From Eubacteriaceae bacterium (GTDB taxonomy: Bacteria; Bacillota; Clostridia; Eubacteriales; Anaerofustaceae), in NCBI GenBank assembly GCA_009782875.1, contig WRIE01000009.1:1-64000 (forward strand): a stretch of DNA of 64,000 bases, in the 5' to 3' direction. Below the pieces are notes generated by a model. That model ran no database searches and was not told the origin of the DNA. It saw nothing but the letters and a program-made list of their open reading frames with translations. Of the stretch, positions 47,880 to 56,930 are shown piece by piece (within the stretch, counting starts at the first letter, position 1; each line of letters begins with the position of its first letter). The translations under genes and the position numbers were made by a program.

Positions 47880-48422
47880 CTACGTGTCAGTGTCCTCTGG
47901 CATATTGCCAGAATCGTCTTCTTCGATATCGCCATCTTCGATGTCATCATCCTCTTCCAAGTCCTCGGCAGCGACTTCCTCAAAAGTCTCTGCGATCATC
48001 GGGTACAAAACCCCGTCAAGATGGTCAAGCTCATGGCAAATCGCTTTTTTTAGCAGGCCTGTCGCCTCAAGCTCCATGTCTTGGCCGTCAATGCCCGTAA
48101 ATTTGACTTTGACGCTCACTGGCCGTTTTACCATGCCGCGGAACCCAGGGATTGAAAGGCACGCCTCTGTAGTCGTCTCTTCGCCCGCAGTTTCTGTTAT
48201 CACGGGATTGAGCATTTTAATAGGCCCCTCCCCGATGTCGACAACCACTGCCCGCCGAAGCACTCCAACTTGCACTGCCGCAAGGCCTATTCCTTTTTGT
48301 TCGCTCATGGTATCAACCATGTCGTCAATGAGCTCGATGATCCTTGGTGTGATGCTGTCTATCTCCCTGCTCTTTTTATACAACATTTCGTCGCCTAAAA
48401 AACGCATATTGCGTATTGCCAT
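47880..48422 (-). CDS. def: Peptide deformylase
   Basis: Metalloenzyme removing the N-formyl group from nascent proteins. 180 residues. Motif 1 reads GIGLAAVQVG (family GxGLAAPQ: the Pro is Val), motif 2 EACLSIPG carries the Cys ligand, motif 3 CHELDHLDG the two His ligands and the catalytic Glu. An unusual acidic tail of about 25 residues (EDDDIEDGDIEEDDSG) ends the protein. GGAGAC lies before the ATG. Located in the priA-def-fmt order. Confidence 0.95.
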   Translation of the reverse strand: MAIRNMRFLGDEMLYKKSREIDSITPRIIELIDDMVDTMSEQKGIGLAAVQVGVLRRAVVVDIGEGPIKMLNPVITETAGEETTTEACLSIPGFRGMVKRPVSVKVKFTGIDGQDMELEATGLLKKAICHELDHLDGVLYPMIAETFEEVAAEDLEEDDDIEDGDIEEDDSGNMPEDTDT

Positions 48423-48448
48423 AGTTTTATGTCTCCTTATTGCTTCAG

Positions 48449-50650
48449 CTAAATCAAACTCGATGGGTTGACCTCGACAAATAGAGTTGAGAGGATCTTT
48501 GCCCGAAGAGTATTATACTCTCTAAGAGCTGCTGTTTTAAAGGGTCCTGGCACATGATAAATTGCCATGACTTGCCAAATATACTTCCCTTTCAACTTGT
48601 GGAGCCTGTTGGGCGAAGCAGGCAGCACCCGGGCGCTTTTGCCTGAAGCCGAAACCAGCGCTTCGTGGACTTTTGCCGCGTCCGCCATGCACTTCTCATC
48701 GTCCTCGTTGGCAATATAAAAACCTGCGATCTCTGTAAATGGGGGGTATTTGCTCGATTGCCTGTGGGATATGTCATAGGCGTAAAAGCCTTCGTAATCG
48801 TGTTGCGAGGCAAATACCAAGGTGCTGTTCTCCGGCTGGTATGTCTGCATTAGCACTTTGGCTTGGCCGCCCCTCCTGCCTGCCCTGCCTGCGGCTTGGG
48901 TTGCCAGCTGGAAAGCCCTGGCCGGGCTGTTCAAGTCAGGTATGGACAGCGTGGACTCAGCAAGCATGATGCCTACAAGGCCCACATTGCTGAAATCATG
49001 GCCTTTGGCAACCATTTGGGTGCCCACTAGGATATCGATGCCTCCAAGGGCAAACTCGTCTAAAATCGCCTGGTAGGATCCTGCCGCCTTTGCTGTGTCC
49101 GAGTCAAGGCGCATAATCCTCGCATTTGGGAACAGCGCCTTGGCATCTTGTTCGATTTTTTGGGTTCCTGTGCCCATTTTTCTAAACCTTGGGCTAGAGC
49201 AGCTCGGGCAGTTTTCCATTGCATTTTTTCGAAAACCGCAGTAGTGGCATGTAAGGAATGGGCGGCCGGACTCGTGGAGCGTCAAGCTCACCGAGCAATT
49301 TGGGCACTCCTCCACATAGCCGCAATCGCGGCAGAACATATATGTGGAGTGGCCCCTGCGGTTCAAATACAAAAGCGACTGCTCTTTGCGGTCGAGAGCC
49401 TCTGATATCTCGGCTGCCAGCGCCCTGGAAATCGTGCTCCTATTGCCGGTGTACAGCTCTTTGCGCATATCAATGATTTCTACTTCAGGCAGATTACCGC
49501 TGATTCGCTCTGGCAGCTCCAATAAGCCGCATTGGCCTGTTTTTGCCTTGTAAAATGTTTGGATCGATGGGGTGGCGCTGGAATAGATCAGGCAAGCCCC
49601 TGTGAGCTTGCATATATTCAACGCGACATTCCCAGTTTCATAACGGGGGGTAAGTGATGATTTATAGCTGGCTTCGTGCTCCTCGTCAATGACAATAGCG
49701 CCGATATTGGTGAAAGGCAAAAAAAGCGCGCTGCGAGCCCCCAAAAAAACTTGGGGGCTGCCCGACTTGGCAAGGTCGTATGCCTCTTGGCGCTTTGAGG
49801 CGGATTGCCTTGAATGGAATGCCACAACACTGGTGCCAAACCGCCTCTCGATGAGGCCCACCATTTGGGGGGTCAGGGAGATCTCAGGCACAAGCATCAG
49901 GCATTGGGCGCCTTCGCCTTCAATTATCCGCTCGAATATCTCAAAGAATACGTTGGTCTTTCCGCTGCCAGTCACCCCGTACAGCAAAAACTCGCTACAG
50001 CCGGCTGCCCTTGCCTCGAAAAAACCGTTTACTGCTTTTTGCTGGGCATCGGTCAAGTGTGGTTTCACAGGCTGGCCTTTAGGCTTTTGCACAATTTGGG
50101 ACCTTGCCACAAGGCCATTTTTTTCAAGGGACTCAAGGCTTTTCTTGCTGATCCCCGACTCGGCGCCCAGCAAACTGAAGGGCATCGGCTGGACCGCCTC
50201 AGCTAGGAGAGCCATAGCGGCTTGTTGCCTGCCCCCGCCCTTTGCCAACCCGTATCCAGGTGTCAAGAGCGCCTCTTGGGTGATTTCATAGCAGGCTTCC
50301 TGCTTGGGTTTCTTTTTCGGGGCAAAAGCGATTTGGGGCACAACACATGCCAGCGCCTCAGTCAAGCTGCAAAAATATTCCCGGGCTATGAAGCTTGCGC
50401 TCTCCACCAAGTGGAGGGGGACTATCGGCTCATCGTCTAAAATATCAATAATTGGCTTTAGCCCGTTTTTGTACTCGCTTTCCAAGTGGATAGAGACCAC
50501 AAAAGCCTGTCGTGTTTTGTTGCTTTTTCCGAACGGCACAGCAACCCTCATGGCAGGCTTAAGCGTTTCAATAAAGTCTGTTGGTATTTCATAGTCATAA
50601 ACCCCAGGCGGAAATATGCCTGAGGCATACAAAGCGACCCTAGCAACCAT
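48449..50650 (-). CDS. priA: Primosomal replication-restart helicase
   Basis: Reloads the replisome at stalled forks. 733 residues. N-terminal DNA-binding domain, helicase motif I GVTGSGKTNVFFEIFE near residue 220, DEAH-type motif VIDEEHEASYKS, and a zinc region with paired cysteines (CRDCGYVEECPNC ... CHYCGFRKNAMENCPSC). Motif V/VI region is GTQMVAKGHDFSNV and QAAGRAGRRG. It starts 8 bases after rpoZ ends. Confidence 0.97.
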   Translation of the reverse strand: MVARVALYASGIFPPGVYDYEIPTDFIETLKPAMRVAVPFGKSNKTRQAFVVSIHLESEYKNGLKPIIDILDDEPIVPLHLVESASFIAREYFCSLTEALACVVPQIAFAPKKKPKQEACYEITQEALLTPGYGLAKGGGRQQAAMALLAEAVQPMPFSLLGAESGISKKSLESLEKNGLVARSQIVQKPKGQPVKPHLTDAQQKAVNGFFEARAAGCSEFLLYGVTGSGKTNVFFEIFERIIEGEGAQCLMLVPEISLTPQMVGLIERRFGTSVVAFHSRQSASKRQEAYDLAKSGSPQVFLGARSALFLPFTNIGAIVIDEEHEASYKSSLTPRYETGNVALNICKLTGACLIYSSATPSIQTFYKAKTGQCGLLELPERISGNLPEVEIIDMRKELYTGNRSTISRALAAEISEALDRKEQSLLYLNRRGHSTYMFCRDCGYVEECPNCSVSLTLHESGRPFLTCHYCGFRKNAMENCPSCSSPRFRKMGTGTQKIEQDAKALFPNARIMRLDSDTAKAAGSYQAILDEFALGGIDILVGTQMVAKGHDFSNVGLVGIMLAESTLSIPDLNSPARAFQLATQAAGRAGRRGGQAKVLMQTYQPENSTLVFASQHDYEGFYAYDISHRQSSKYPPFTEIAGFYIANEDDEKCMADAAKVHEALVSASGKSARVLPASPNRLHKLKGKYIWQVMAIYHVPGPFKTAALREYNTLRAKILSTLFVEVNPSSLI

Positions 50651-50658
50651 GGCGTGTG

Positions 50659-50964
50659 CTACTCGCCCATGTCGGCATCATCATCGTCGTCGTCTTCTTC
50701 TTCCACAGCTTGGTGATCCTCTTGCGGCCCATCTGCCAGCGGATGCTCGTAAGTCACTTTCCCTTCATGGATTTCATGAATCGCAGTTGTCACTTTGTTG
50801 ACATAGTCTTTGCTCACAAGCTGCTCGCTGCCTTCAAACAGGTCTCTGGCGCGTTTAGCTGTAAGCAGCGCCAACAAATACTTGTTTTCAACTTTCTCAA
50901 GCAAGCTGTCAATTGATGGGGAAATAAGGTTCTCTTGGACAAGGGGGGCTTGGTTTTCATCCAT
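50659..50964 (-). CDS. rpoZ: RNA polymerase omega subunit
   Basis: Assembly chaperone of the beta' subunit. About 101 residues from the ATG at 50964. An in-frame ATG at 50994 lies before the predicted transcription start and cannot be used. Core SIDSLLEKVENKYLLALLTAKRARDLFEGS is the omega signature. A long acidic C-terminus (EEEDDDDDDADMGE) is an add-on. AAGGAG lies about 12 bases upstream. First gene of the operon rpoZ-priA-def-fmt-yugP-rsmB-rlmN-prpC-prkC-rsgA; gmk is not adjacent. Confidence 0.92.
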   Translation of the reverse strand: MDENQAPLVQENLISPSIDSLLEKVENKYLLALLTAKRARDLFEGSEQLVSKDYVNKVTTAIHEIHEGKVTYEHPLADGPQEDHQAVEEEDDDDDDADMGE

Positions 50965-50992
50965 TATTTTGTCACACTCCTTGCAACTAAAC

Positions 50993-51022
50993 ATTATAAC
51001 AAAGGCATATATATCGCGTCAA
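50993..51022 (-). promoter_or_regulatory. Promoter of the rpoZ-to-rsgA operon
   Basis: Minus-strand TTGACG (51017-51022) and TATAAT (50993-50998) with an 18-base gap. Start of RNA is near 50986, which decides the rpoZ start codon. Confidence 0.7.
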
Positions 51023-51048
51023 TACAATTTTTGAATATTGCGCCAAAA

Positions 51049-53175
51049 TTATTGTCCGCTGCTCGGATGCTCTTTGTCGCAGGGGACGATAGGCGCATCC
51101 TTTTTCAACACTATTTTTGTCATTTTATTTGCCTCCAAGCATGATCCGCGCTTGAACAGCATTTGGGTTTCAGCATCGATTTCCACATAAACCACTTCAT
51201 AGTCGAGAAAGGAGTCTATTTCCTGTTCAAGGATTTCTACACGACCGATATCAAACTCCGATATCTCTGCGCCGTCCATAGGTTGTTTCAAGCAATTTAT
51301 ATGTATAGTTTTCTCCGTGCCCGGCGGGGCAAGCAACTCTTCATTGATAGCAGAGCCTTTTGAAATGCAAGCCGCAATGGAGTTTTTATACAACGTCATG
51401 CACCAAAGCGTAGAGAGGTTATCAACCCTCTTCGCGTCGATGTTGCCCATCCAGATTGACGCTGACACATTGGCTGTTGAGCCGCAAAACCAAACATTGG
51501 TAAAATTGTCAGTCGTGCCAGTCTTGCCCATCGTGCTATATCCCGGATTGGCAGGTATGGCTGTCCCCCGGCAAACAGCGCTTTCAAGGCATGATTTGAG
51601 CGTCCCGGCCGTGGAGGCGTTGAAGATGCGCGTCCCTTTTGCCGGGTTGGCAAATACAATAGTGGTGTCCTCCAGTATAATTGAGCTGATATACACAGCC
51701 TCGTGGCGAATGCCCCCATTGCTTATTGCCCCGTATATTGGAGCCATCTCAATGGGTTTGACGCCATTTGACATGCCGCCCAACGCAAAGGGGTAGGGAT
51801 GCGCCTTGTCCTGGTCTGTGATAGTGGTAATGCCCAGGTTTTTCACATAGTCGATAATCTGGTTTGTTGACGGCGCCATGGCATACAATCTCAGGGAAGC
51901 AGAATTCAGGGATTTTGCCAAAACATCCCTCATGGTCACTAGCCCATGGTAGCTGTCATAGTTTGACGGGGAATACCCCGCTATAGTGATCGGCTCGTCG
52001 ACAACCAAGGTATTTGCGTTTATTATGCCGTTATCAATCAAATATCCCATATATAGCGGCTTTATCACGCTGCCGGGGGCCCGTGCCTTCTGGGCCATGT
52101 CAATGTAGGTTTTTGATCCATAGTATCCCAGCACCTCGCCACTAGTATTGTCAACAAACACGAATGCGCAATCTAAAAGCTCGCTATTGTTTTCTAAAGT
52201 ATTTTTCATAGACTCGAGCGCCTCAGTTTGCAGCACGTTTGAAATCGTAGCGTTTATGGTTGTGTTCTCTGAAAACAAAGTGTCCTCAGCCGCTTTTTCA
52301 GCAGCTGCCCTTGTAAACCCCCTGTCGTTCCGGTAATAATCAATCAGCGTTTCAAAGCCCTTTTCGTATACCAGGTTCATATACGCCTCAAAGCCTTCCG
52401 AGCATGTCCCTTTTGAGAAAATCCGGGTGTCTGTGGGATTAATTGCGACCGGGCTGGATTTAGCCTTTTCTGCCTCCACGTTGCTTAGATACCCTTGCTC
52501 AACCATCAGCCCCAGCACTTTTTCTTTTCTTTGGTTGGCATATCCATACCCTTTTTCCGTCACTGGCGAATAGGCTGACGGCGCGGTGATGATGCCCGCC
52601 AGCATTGCGCACTCTTCCACCAAGAGGTCCATGGGCTCTTTGGAGAAGTAAGTCTGGGAAGCTTCATAGACACCGTAGGCGCCCGCGCCAAAATATACTT
52701 CATTGAGGTAAATTGTAATGATTTCGTCTTTTGTGTATTTATAATCCATCAGGACTGATGTCATAGCCTCGCGTATTTTCCTGATGTAGCTCACTTGCTT
52801 GTCAAAGAACAGCAATGTGGCTGTCTGCTGCGTGATGGTGCTTGCCCCTTCAACAACTTCCCCCTCCCGGAAATTGACGATCATGGACCGGCCTATGCCG
52901 AAGACATCTATTCCAAAATGCCTGTAGAAGCGCTTGTCCTCGACTGCCACCACAGCGTGGACTAAAGTGTCTGGGATTTGCTCCCTGCTTATGTAAGTCA
53001 CATTGCGGGAAGCAATCTCGCCGATACGGTCCCCTTCCCTGCTTAGCACAACACTGCTTGAGGGAGGCCTGTAAGCGTAGTTCGAAATATCAGGCAGACT
53101 GACTACTAGATATGCGACAAACAACAACGCAGCGATAAAACACAAAATGAACAAATTTTTAATGAATTTTTTCAC
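51049..53175 (-). CDS. Class A penicillin-binding protein (transglycosylase/transpeptidase)
   Basis: Bifunctional peptidoglycan synthase. 708 residues, GTG start with AGGAGA 4-5 bases upstream. N-terminal membrane helix (LFILCFIAALLFVAYLVV). GT51 domain: VAVEDKRFYRHFGIDVFGIGR, GASTITQQTA, KDEIITIYLNEVYFG. Transpeptidase: SxxK in APGSVIKPLYMG, SxN in KSLNSASLRL, KTG in MGKTGTTDNFTNVWFCG. The C-terminal tail is of unknown role. Divergent from the GH73-like gene. Confidence 0.96.
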   Translation of the reverse strand: MKKFIKNLFILCFIAALLFVAYLVVSLPDISNYAYRPPSSSVVLSREGDRIGEIASRNVTYISREQIPDTLVHAVVAVEDKRFYRHFGIDVFGIGRSMIVNFREGEVVEGASTITQQTATLLFFDKQVSYIRKIREAMTSVLMDYKYTKDEIITIYLNEVYFGAGAYGVYEASQTYFSKEPMDLLVEECAMLAGIITAPSAYSPVTEKGYGYANQRKEKVLGLMVEQGYLSNVEAEKAKSSPVAINPTDTRIFSKGTCSEGFEAYMNLVYEKGFETLIDYYRNDRGFTRAAAEKAAEDTLFSENTTINATISNVLQTEALESMKNTLENNSELLDCAFVFVDNTSGEVLGYYGSKTYIDMAQKARAPGSVIKPLYMGYLIDNGIINANTLVVDEPITIAGYSPSNYDSYHGLVTMRDVLAKSLNSASLRLYAMAPSTNQIIDYVKNLGITTITDQDKAHPYPFALGGMSNGVKPIEMAPIYGAISNGGIRHEAVYISSIILEDTTIVFANPAKGTRIFNASTAGTLKSCLESAVCRGTAIPANPGYSTMGKTGTTDNFTNVWFCGSTANVSASIWMGNIDAKRVDNLSTLWCMTLYKNSIAACISKGSAINEELLAPPGTEKTIHINCLKQPMDGAEISEFDIGRVEILEQEIDSFLDYEVVYVEIDAETQMLFKRGSCLEANKMTKIVLKKDAPIVPCDKEHPSSGQ

Positions 53176-53195
53176 TTGGTCTCCTATGAATATTA

Positions 53196-53204
53196 ATTAT
53201 ACCA
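53196..53204 (-). promoter_or_regulatory. Extended -10 promoter of the PBP gene
   Basis: Minus-strand TGG-TATAAT about 20 bases before the GTG start. On the plus strand, TATAAT at 53211-53216 may serve the divergent gene; the two sites are 6 bases apart, so the promoters would interfere. Confidence 0.5.
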
Positions 53205-53252
53205 AAGCAATATAATCTTAGAGGCAGTCTATGAGCATTATGAGGTAAACTA

Positions 53253-54173
53253 ATGAAAAAAAGAGTCGCTTTAGCGGTTACTTTGCTAATTTTTTTGACG
53301 TTCGCCACCAGTACGGCATTAGCGGACGAATCCCAAGAAGATGCGCAGCAGAGCGCTTATGAAATGACTGCTATCATGGGACAGGCCAGCTCGACTCCTG
53401 AAAGCATGTTCGAGATATTGATGAGGAGAAACAACCCCGATGGCTTAAACCCTGTCAGCGAAGAATACGCGAAAGCATTTGTTATCATAACAATACAGGA
53501 AGCCGGCACTGAGGGGGTGAGGGCTGATGTGGCTTTTGCTCTTATGATGCACGAGACCGGCTACTTGAATTTCGGCGGGGATGTGCTGCCCCAACAGAAC
53601 AATTTTGGGGGTTTAGGGGCGACAGGCGGCGGGGAGCAGGGAGCTAGCTTTGAAGATACCAGGATAGGGGTGCGGGCAGTTGTGCAGCACTTGAAGTGCT
53701 ATGGGTCAAACACGCCCCTTGCCAATGATGTTGTCGACCCCAGATGGAACGATTGGCTACGGACAAAAGCGGTTTATGTCCAGCATTTAGGTGTTGAGGA
53801 CAATCCCTACGGGACAGGCTGGGCAAAGCCCGGAAAGGGCTATGGGGAAAAAATACTCAGCATAGTGGAGGCGATGGACTGCACAGACACCAGCGCGACC
53901 GCTGTGATCGCTATCCCTGCATTTGACCCCGGGATGCCTGACCAGTACGCCCAGATCCCCGCACAGGACAATGGCAGCAAGCCAGGGGACAATGCAAATA
54001 GCAGTTTTCCAAGCCGGCTGATGGTTTTCAACTTCCAGAACATTATCAGCTTCACTTGCGCCTTCCTCGCTTTCTCGGCAATATGCATAATTCTAATGCT
54101 CAAGCAAACCAAAGAGCGCCGACGCCAGGGGGCTAAGACCCGGCGAAGGCGCGACAATAGGCGCAGTTATTAG
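53253..54173 (+). CDS. Secreted/membrane glucosaminidase-like (GH73-type) protein
   Basis: 306 residues. Signal peptide (KKRVALAVTLLIFLTFATSTALA). A lysozyme-like glucosaminidase domain spans about 75-215 (VRADVAFALMMHETGYLNFGG; NNFGGLGATGG; FEDTRIGVRAVVQHLK; WAKPGKGYGEKILSIV); the Glu in MMHETGYL is the likely catalytic acid. A spacer and then a membrane helix (FTCAFLAFSAICIILML) and a very basic tail (KERRRQGAKTRRRRDNRR) follow, so it may stay anchored. It ends 2 bases from the convergent ypeB stop. Probable role: wall remodelling. Confidence 0.82.
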   Translation: MKKRVALAVTLLIFLTFATSTALADESQEDAQQSAYEMTAIMGQASSTPESMFEILMRRNNPDGLNPVSEEYAKAFVIITIQEAGTEGVRADVAFALMMHETGYLNFGGDVLPQQNNFGGLGATGGGEQGASFEDTRIGVRAVVQHLKCYGSNTPLANDVVDPRWNDWLRTKAVYVQHLGVEDNPYGTGWAKPGKGYGEKILSIVEAMDCTDTSATAVIAIPAFDPGMPDQYAQIPAQDNGSKPGDNANSSFPSRLMVFNFQNIISFTCAFLAFSAICIILMLKQTKERRRQGAKTRRRRDNRRSY

Positions 54174-54175
54174 AG

Positions 54176-55507
54176 CTATCTGGAGTAGACGCTGGTTTCT
54201 GACTCAAAAACTTGCAATGCGTTCCTTTGCGCTCCGTTCTTGGCGTCGATAAAGACTTGGTATGACCCATCTCCCTTCTTGCCTGTGAACTCATAGCATA
54301 GCTGCTCGTTATGGCCTTTGCTATTGATCACGGAAAGACGTTCGCCTTGAACCTCGAAATCTCCTGAAAGCTTCTCTTTTGCCTGGTTAGGGCTTATCAT
54401 TGGCTCAAGCTCGCTTGCATCCCGCTTCAGGTGGTTTTGATAAAACTCTGAGGCGTTGTATCCGATGACTTTGCCATCCTCAAGCGAGACTTGGACCTTT
54501 ATCACATCCGGGTAGCATTTCACATCCCCTTCAAGGCAACAGAAACTGAAGAGGGCGATATTGTCATATGTGTCGTAGTCCCCCCGGGTTTCCATTGGAC
54601 CGACATTCATCCCCTCTAAAAACGCCTGCGCTTTTTCCCTGGCTTCATCCATTGAAATTTTTGTGGAAGACGGGGCTTTGGAGCTGGTAGATGAAAGCAG
54701 GTGGCCTCCTGTCTTGGAGAAATTGAATGTCCTGTAGTCTTCATCATCCCCTGTGCTGAAGTTGAAGGAATCGATCCCCGAATTCTTTGTCTCAGAATTG
54801 AACTTGAACTCAAGCTCGGGATTGTCTGCCTGGAGTTTCTCCATTATAGAGTCGCTTGTTGCCTCGTCCCCGGTAAGGCCCTTGGGCTTCGCGTCTTTTA
54901 AATGGTCAGAATATTGCCCGTCATAAACCATTTCCGGATAGTCCCCCATGCCATGCTCGATGCTCGACAGGCTTTGGGCAAAGGCATTTGGGCTTCCATC
55001 AGGCATTTCGCCGCCGATGGAGCTCCAACTAAAGTCCTTGTTTGCGCTAGACTCCTCAGTAAATGAGCTTATGCTGGCGCTTAACATTTGCGCCGTTTTC
55101 GCCAAGGCAGTTGAGGCGGCAAAATCCTCTTCTGTCATTTGCTCCCCATCAAGGTGCTTTCTGACCATTGCCATGGAAAAATCGTTGGTTTTAGCTAAAA
55201 AACTAGCCGCTATGGATGTCTCTTGCTGGCTCAAGGGCAGATTTGACAATCTCTCGCCAGCCATGCCGGAAAGCTTTGCGGCCTCGACATAGTTCAAGGC
55301 CATGTAAGCCTCGTCAGTGCCCAAACTGCCCTTGCCAAGGTTTTCGGCCAACGACCTGGTTGTGTCAGCAAACACTTGGTAATCGCGTTTGTAGCTGTTC
55401 TCTAACGAATTGCCCGCTGCTATCCCGCCCCCTTCTTGCATATACCCCCAAACACTAACAGCGACTAGCGCTGCGGACAACAATATGATTGCGATGTTTT
55501 TTCTCAT
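54176..55507 (-). CDS. ypeB: Germination protein YpeB
   Basis: Partner needed for SleB stability and localisation in the spore. 443 residues with an N-terminal membrane anchor (NIAIILLSAALVAVSVWGYM), a helical domain (about 30-200) and PepSY-type domains in the C-terminal half (KISMDEAREKAQAFLEGMN; SPNQAKEKLSGDFEVQGERL). It follows sleB after 17 bases on the same strand. Evidence that the organism makes endospores. Confidence 0.9.
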   Translation of the reverse strand: MRKNIAIILLSAALVAVSVWGYMQEGGGIAAGNSLENSYKRDYQVFADTTRSLAENLGKGSLGTDEAYMALNYVEAAKLSGMAGERLSNLPLSQQETSIAASFLAKTNDFSMAMVRKHLDGEQMTEEDFAASTALAKTAQMLSASISSFTEESSANKDFSWSSIGGEMPDGSPNAFAQSLSSIEHGMGDYPEMVYDGQYSDHLKDAKPKGLTGDEATSDSIMEKLQADNPELEFKFNSETKNSGIDSFNFSTGDDEDYRTFNFSKTGGHLLSSTSSKAPSSTKISMDEAREKAQAFLEGMNVGPMETRGDYDTYDNIALFSFCCLEGDVKCYPDVIKVQVSLEDGKVIGYNASEFYQNHLKRDASELEPMISPNQAKEKLSGDFEVQGERLSVINSKGHNEQLCYEFTGKKGDGSYQVFIDAKNGAQRNALQVFESETSVYSR

Positions 55508-55524
55508 AAATCTTAACTTTCACC

Positions 55525-56229
55525 TCACTTGCAAAATACATGGTTGCCAATTGTGGCAATAATTTGCCTTGTCCTGATCCATTGGTTGGTCGCAGTCACC
55601 GGATTGTAATAGTACAGCGCCCCTCCGCTCGGGTCCCATCCCGCCAGCGCGTCTTTTGCGGCGCGGATCGTGGAGGATTGGGGGTCCAGGTTGATTTGGC
55701 CGTCTTTGACAGCGTCAAAGGCGCCTGACTGGTATATTACCCCGCTGATCGTGTTTGGGAAGCCAGAGTCCTTTACCCGGTTGAGGATGACTGCGGCGAT
55801 AGCGACTTGCCCCTCATAAGGCTCTCCCCTGCCTTCTCCATTGATGCATCTCGCCAGCAGCATGACATCTGTGTCATTATTGCTGCTTGATCCCGATGAG
55901 CCAGAGTTTGAGGAGCCTGATTGGTTTTGATTTTGGCTTGTATTAACTTGCATGCCCAAAGCCTCCATTGTCTTGGGACCAATTTTGCCGTCGGCAGCCA
56001 GCCCGTTTGCCGACTGGAACCACTTGACTGCCTGCTCCGTCTTATAGCCATAGACCCCATCAACAGAGCCAGTGTAATAGCCCCAATTCTTCAGCTTTGT
56101 CTGCACTTTTTTTAATGTCTCATAATCAGTGCTGCCATAATAAATCGTCGTAAAGGCGCTCAAGCCCAATGTCACAGCTAGCGCAAAGGCTACGCATGCA
56201 ACTATAATCGACGTTTTTCGCTTTTTCAT
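55525..56229 (-). CDS. sleB: Spore cortex-lytic enzyme SleB
   Basis: Lytic transglycosylase that degrades spore cortex at germination. About 234 residues from the ATG at 56229 (MKKRKTSIIVACVAF, export signal). An earlier ATG at 56247 is almost on the predicted transcription start. PG_binding_1 repeat at about 35-95 (VQTKLKNWGYYTGSVDGVYG; GLAADGKIGPKTMEAL), a Ser/Asn/Gln linker, then the Hydrolase_2 domain with LLARCINGEGRGEPYEGQVA (catalytic Glu) and SGVIYQSGAFDAV. Confidence 0.93.
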   Translation of the reverse strand: MKKRKTSIIVACVAFALAVTLGLSAFTTIYYGSTDYETLKKVQTKLKNWGYYTGSVDGVYGYKTEQAVKWFQSANGLAADGKIGPKTMEALGMQVNTSQNQNQSGSSNSGSSGSSSNNDTDVMLLARCINGEGRGEPYEGQVAIAAVILNRVKDSGFPNTISGVIYQSGAFDAVKDGQINLDPQSSTIRAAKDALAGWDPSGGALYYYNPVTATNQWIRTRQIIATIGNHVFCK

Positions 56230-56256
56230 AGAAACAATAAACCCCATTTTTTTTGT

Positions 56257-56286
56257 TATTATCTCTTGTTTGCCTATTGTCTATAC
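56257..56286 (-). promoter_or_regulatory. Probable sigma-G (forespore) promoter of sleB-ypeB
   Basis: Minus-strand GTATA (56282-56286), 18 bases, then GATAATA (56257-56263), close to the sigma-G consensus (-35 gHATR, -10 CATnHTA); one mismatch at the first -10 base. It fits forespore expression of this pair in Bacillus. Confidence 0.5.
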
Positions 56287-56930
56287 GAAAGCTCAAAATT
56301 CTTTTCGATAAACTTTGCAGCTAGCGTTGCCTTTGGCCTGGAGAAAACAACAGATTTCCAATCGGCTATGTGCCTGGCTCGCTTTGGCTGGAAAAGCGAG
56401 TTGGCCCGGAAACAAGCAATTGAAAAATTCTCTATTGGCGTTTGATGCGAAACGTCGACGGGATTGTTATGCCGCGCTAAGGACAGGCTGGAAAGGCTAG
56501 GCAATAGCGCTTTGGAGGTGAAAGAGGGAGCCGGTTTAAGGGAGAATAGAAAACAACAGCGCTTAGTTTTTCATTGGCGGAAGCGCCATGGCGTTCCGCA
56601 AGAATAGAGCTAATATGCTTGTGCTCATGGCTGCTAGAGAGGCGGGAGAATATGCTCGATTCATTGAAAACAACCCTGGTTGTGAAAGCGTGTACGGGAA
56701 ACGCCCATCATGTTTCCCGCAGTTTTCTGATCCAGCATTTGCCTGCAACTTGTTGAAAAACAATGCTTCCAATCCTGCCTATCCTTGCTAATATGCGAAT
56801 TCAAAGGATATCACAAGCAGTATTGGAAGCGTCTTTTCATAGATTTTTCTTATATGTTTTTAAATTGCGCTTTAAAGCATCAACAAGCCAAAGCCCGTGG
56901 CATTGGACATGCCCTTCGCCAGCGATGCCC
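56287..56930. other. Intergenic region, no gene seen
   Basis: About 640 bases between sleB and the homocysteine methyltransferase gene. Open frames here are short and lack family features or SD sites. No repeat or terminator is evident. Confidence 0.55.
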
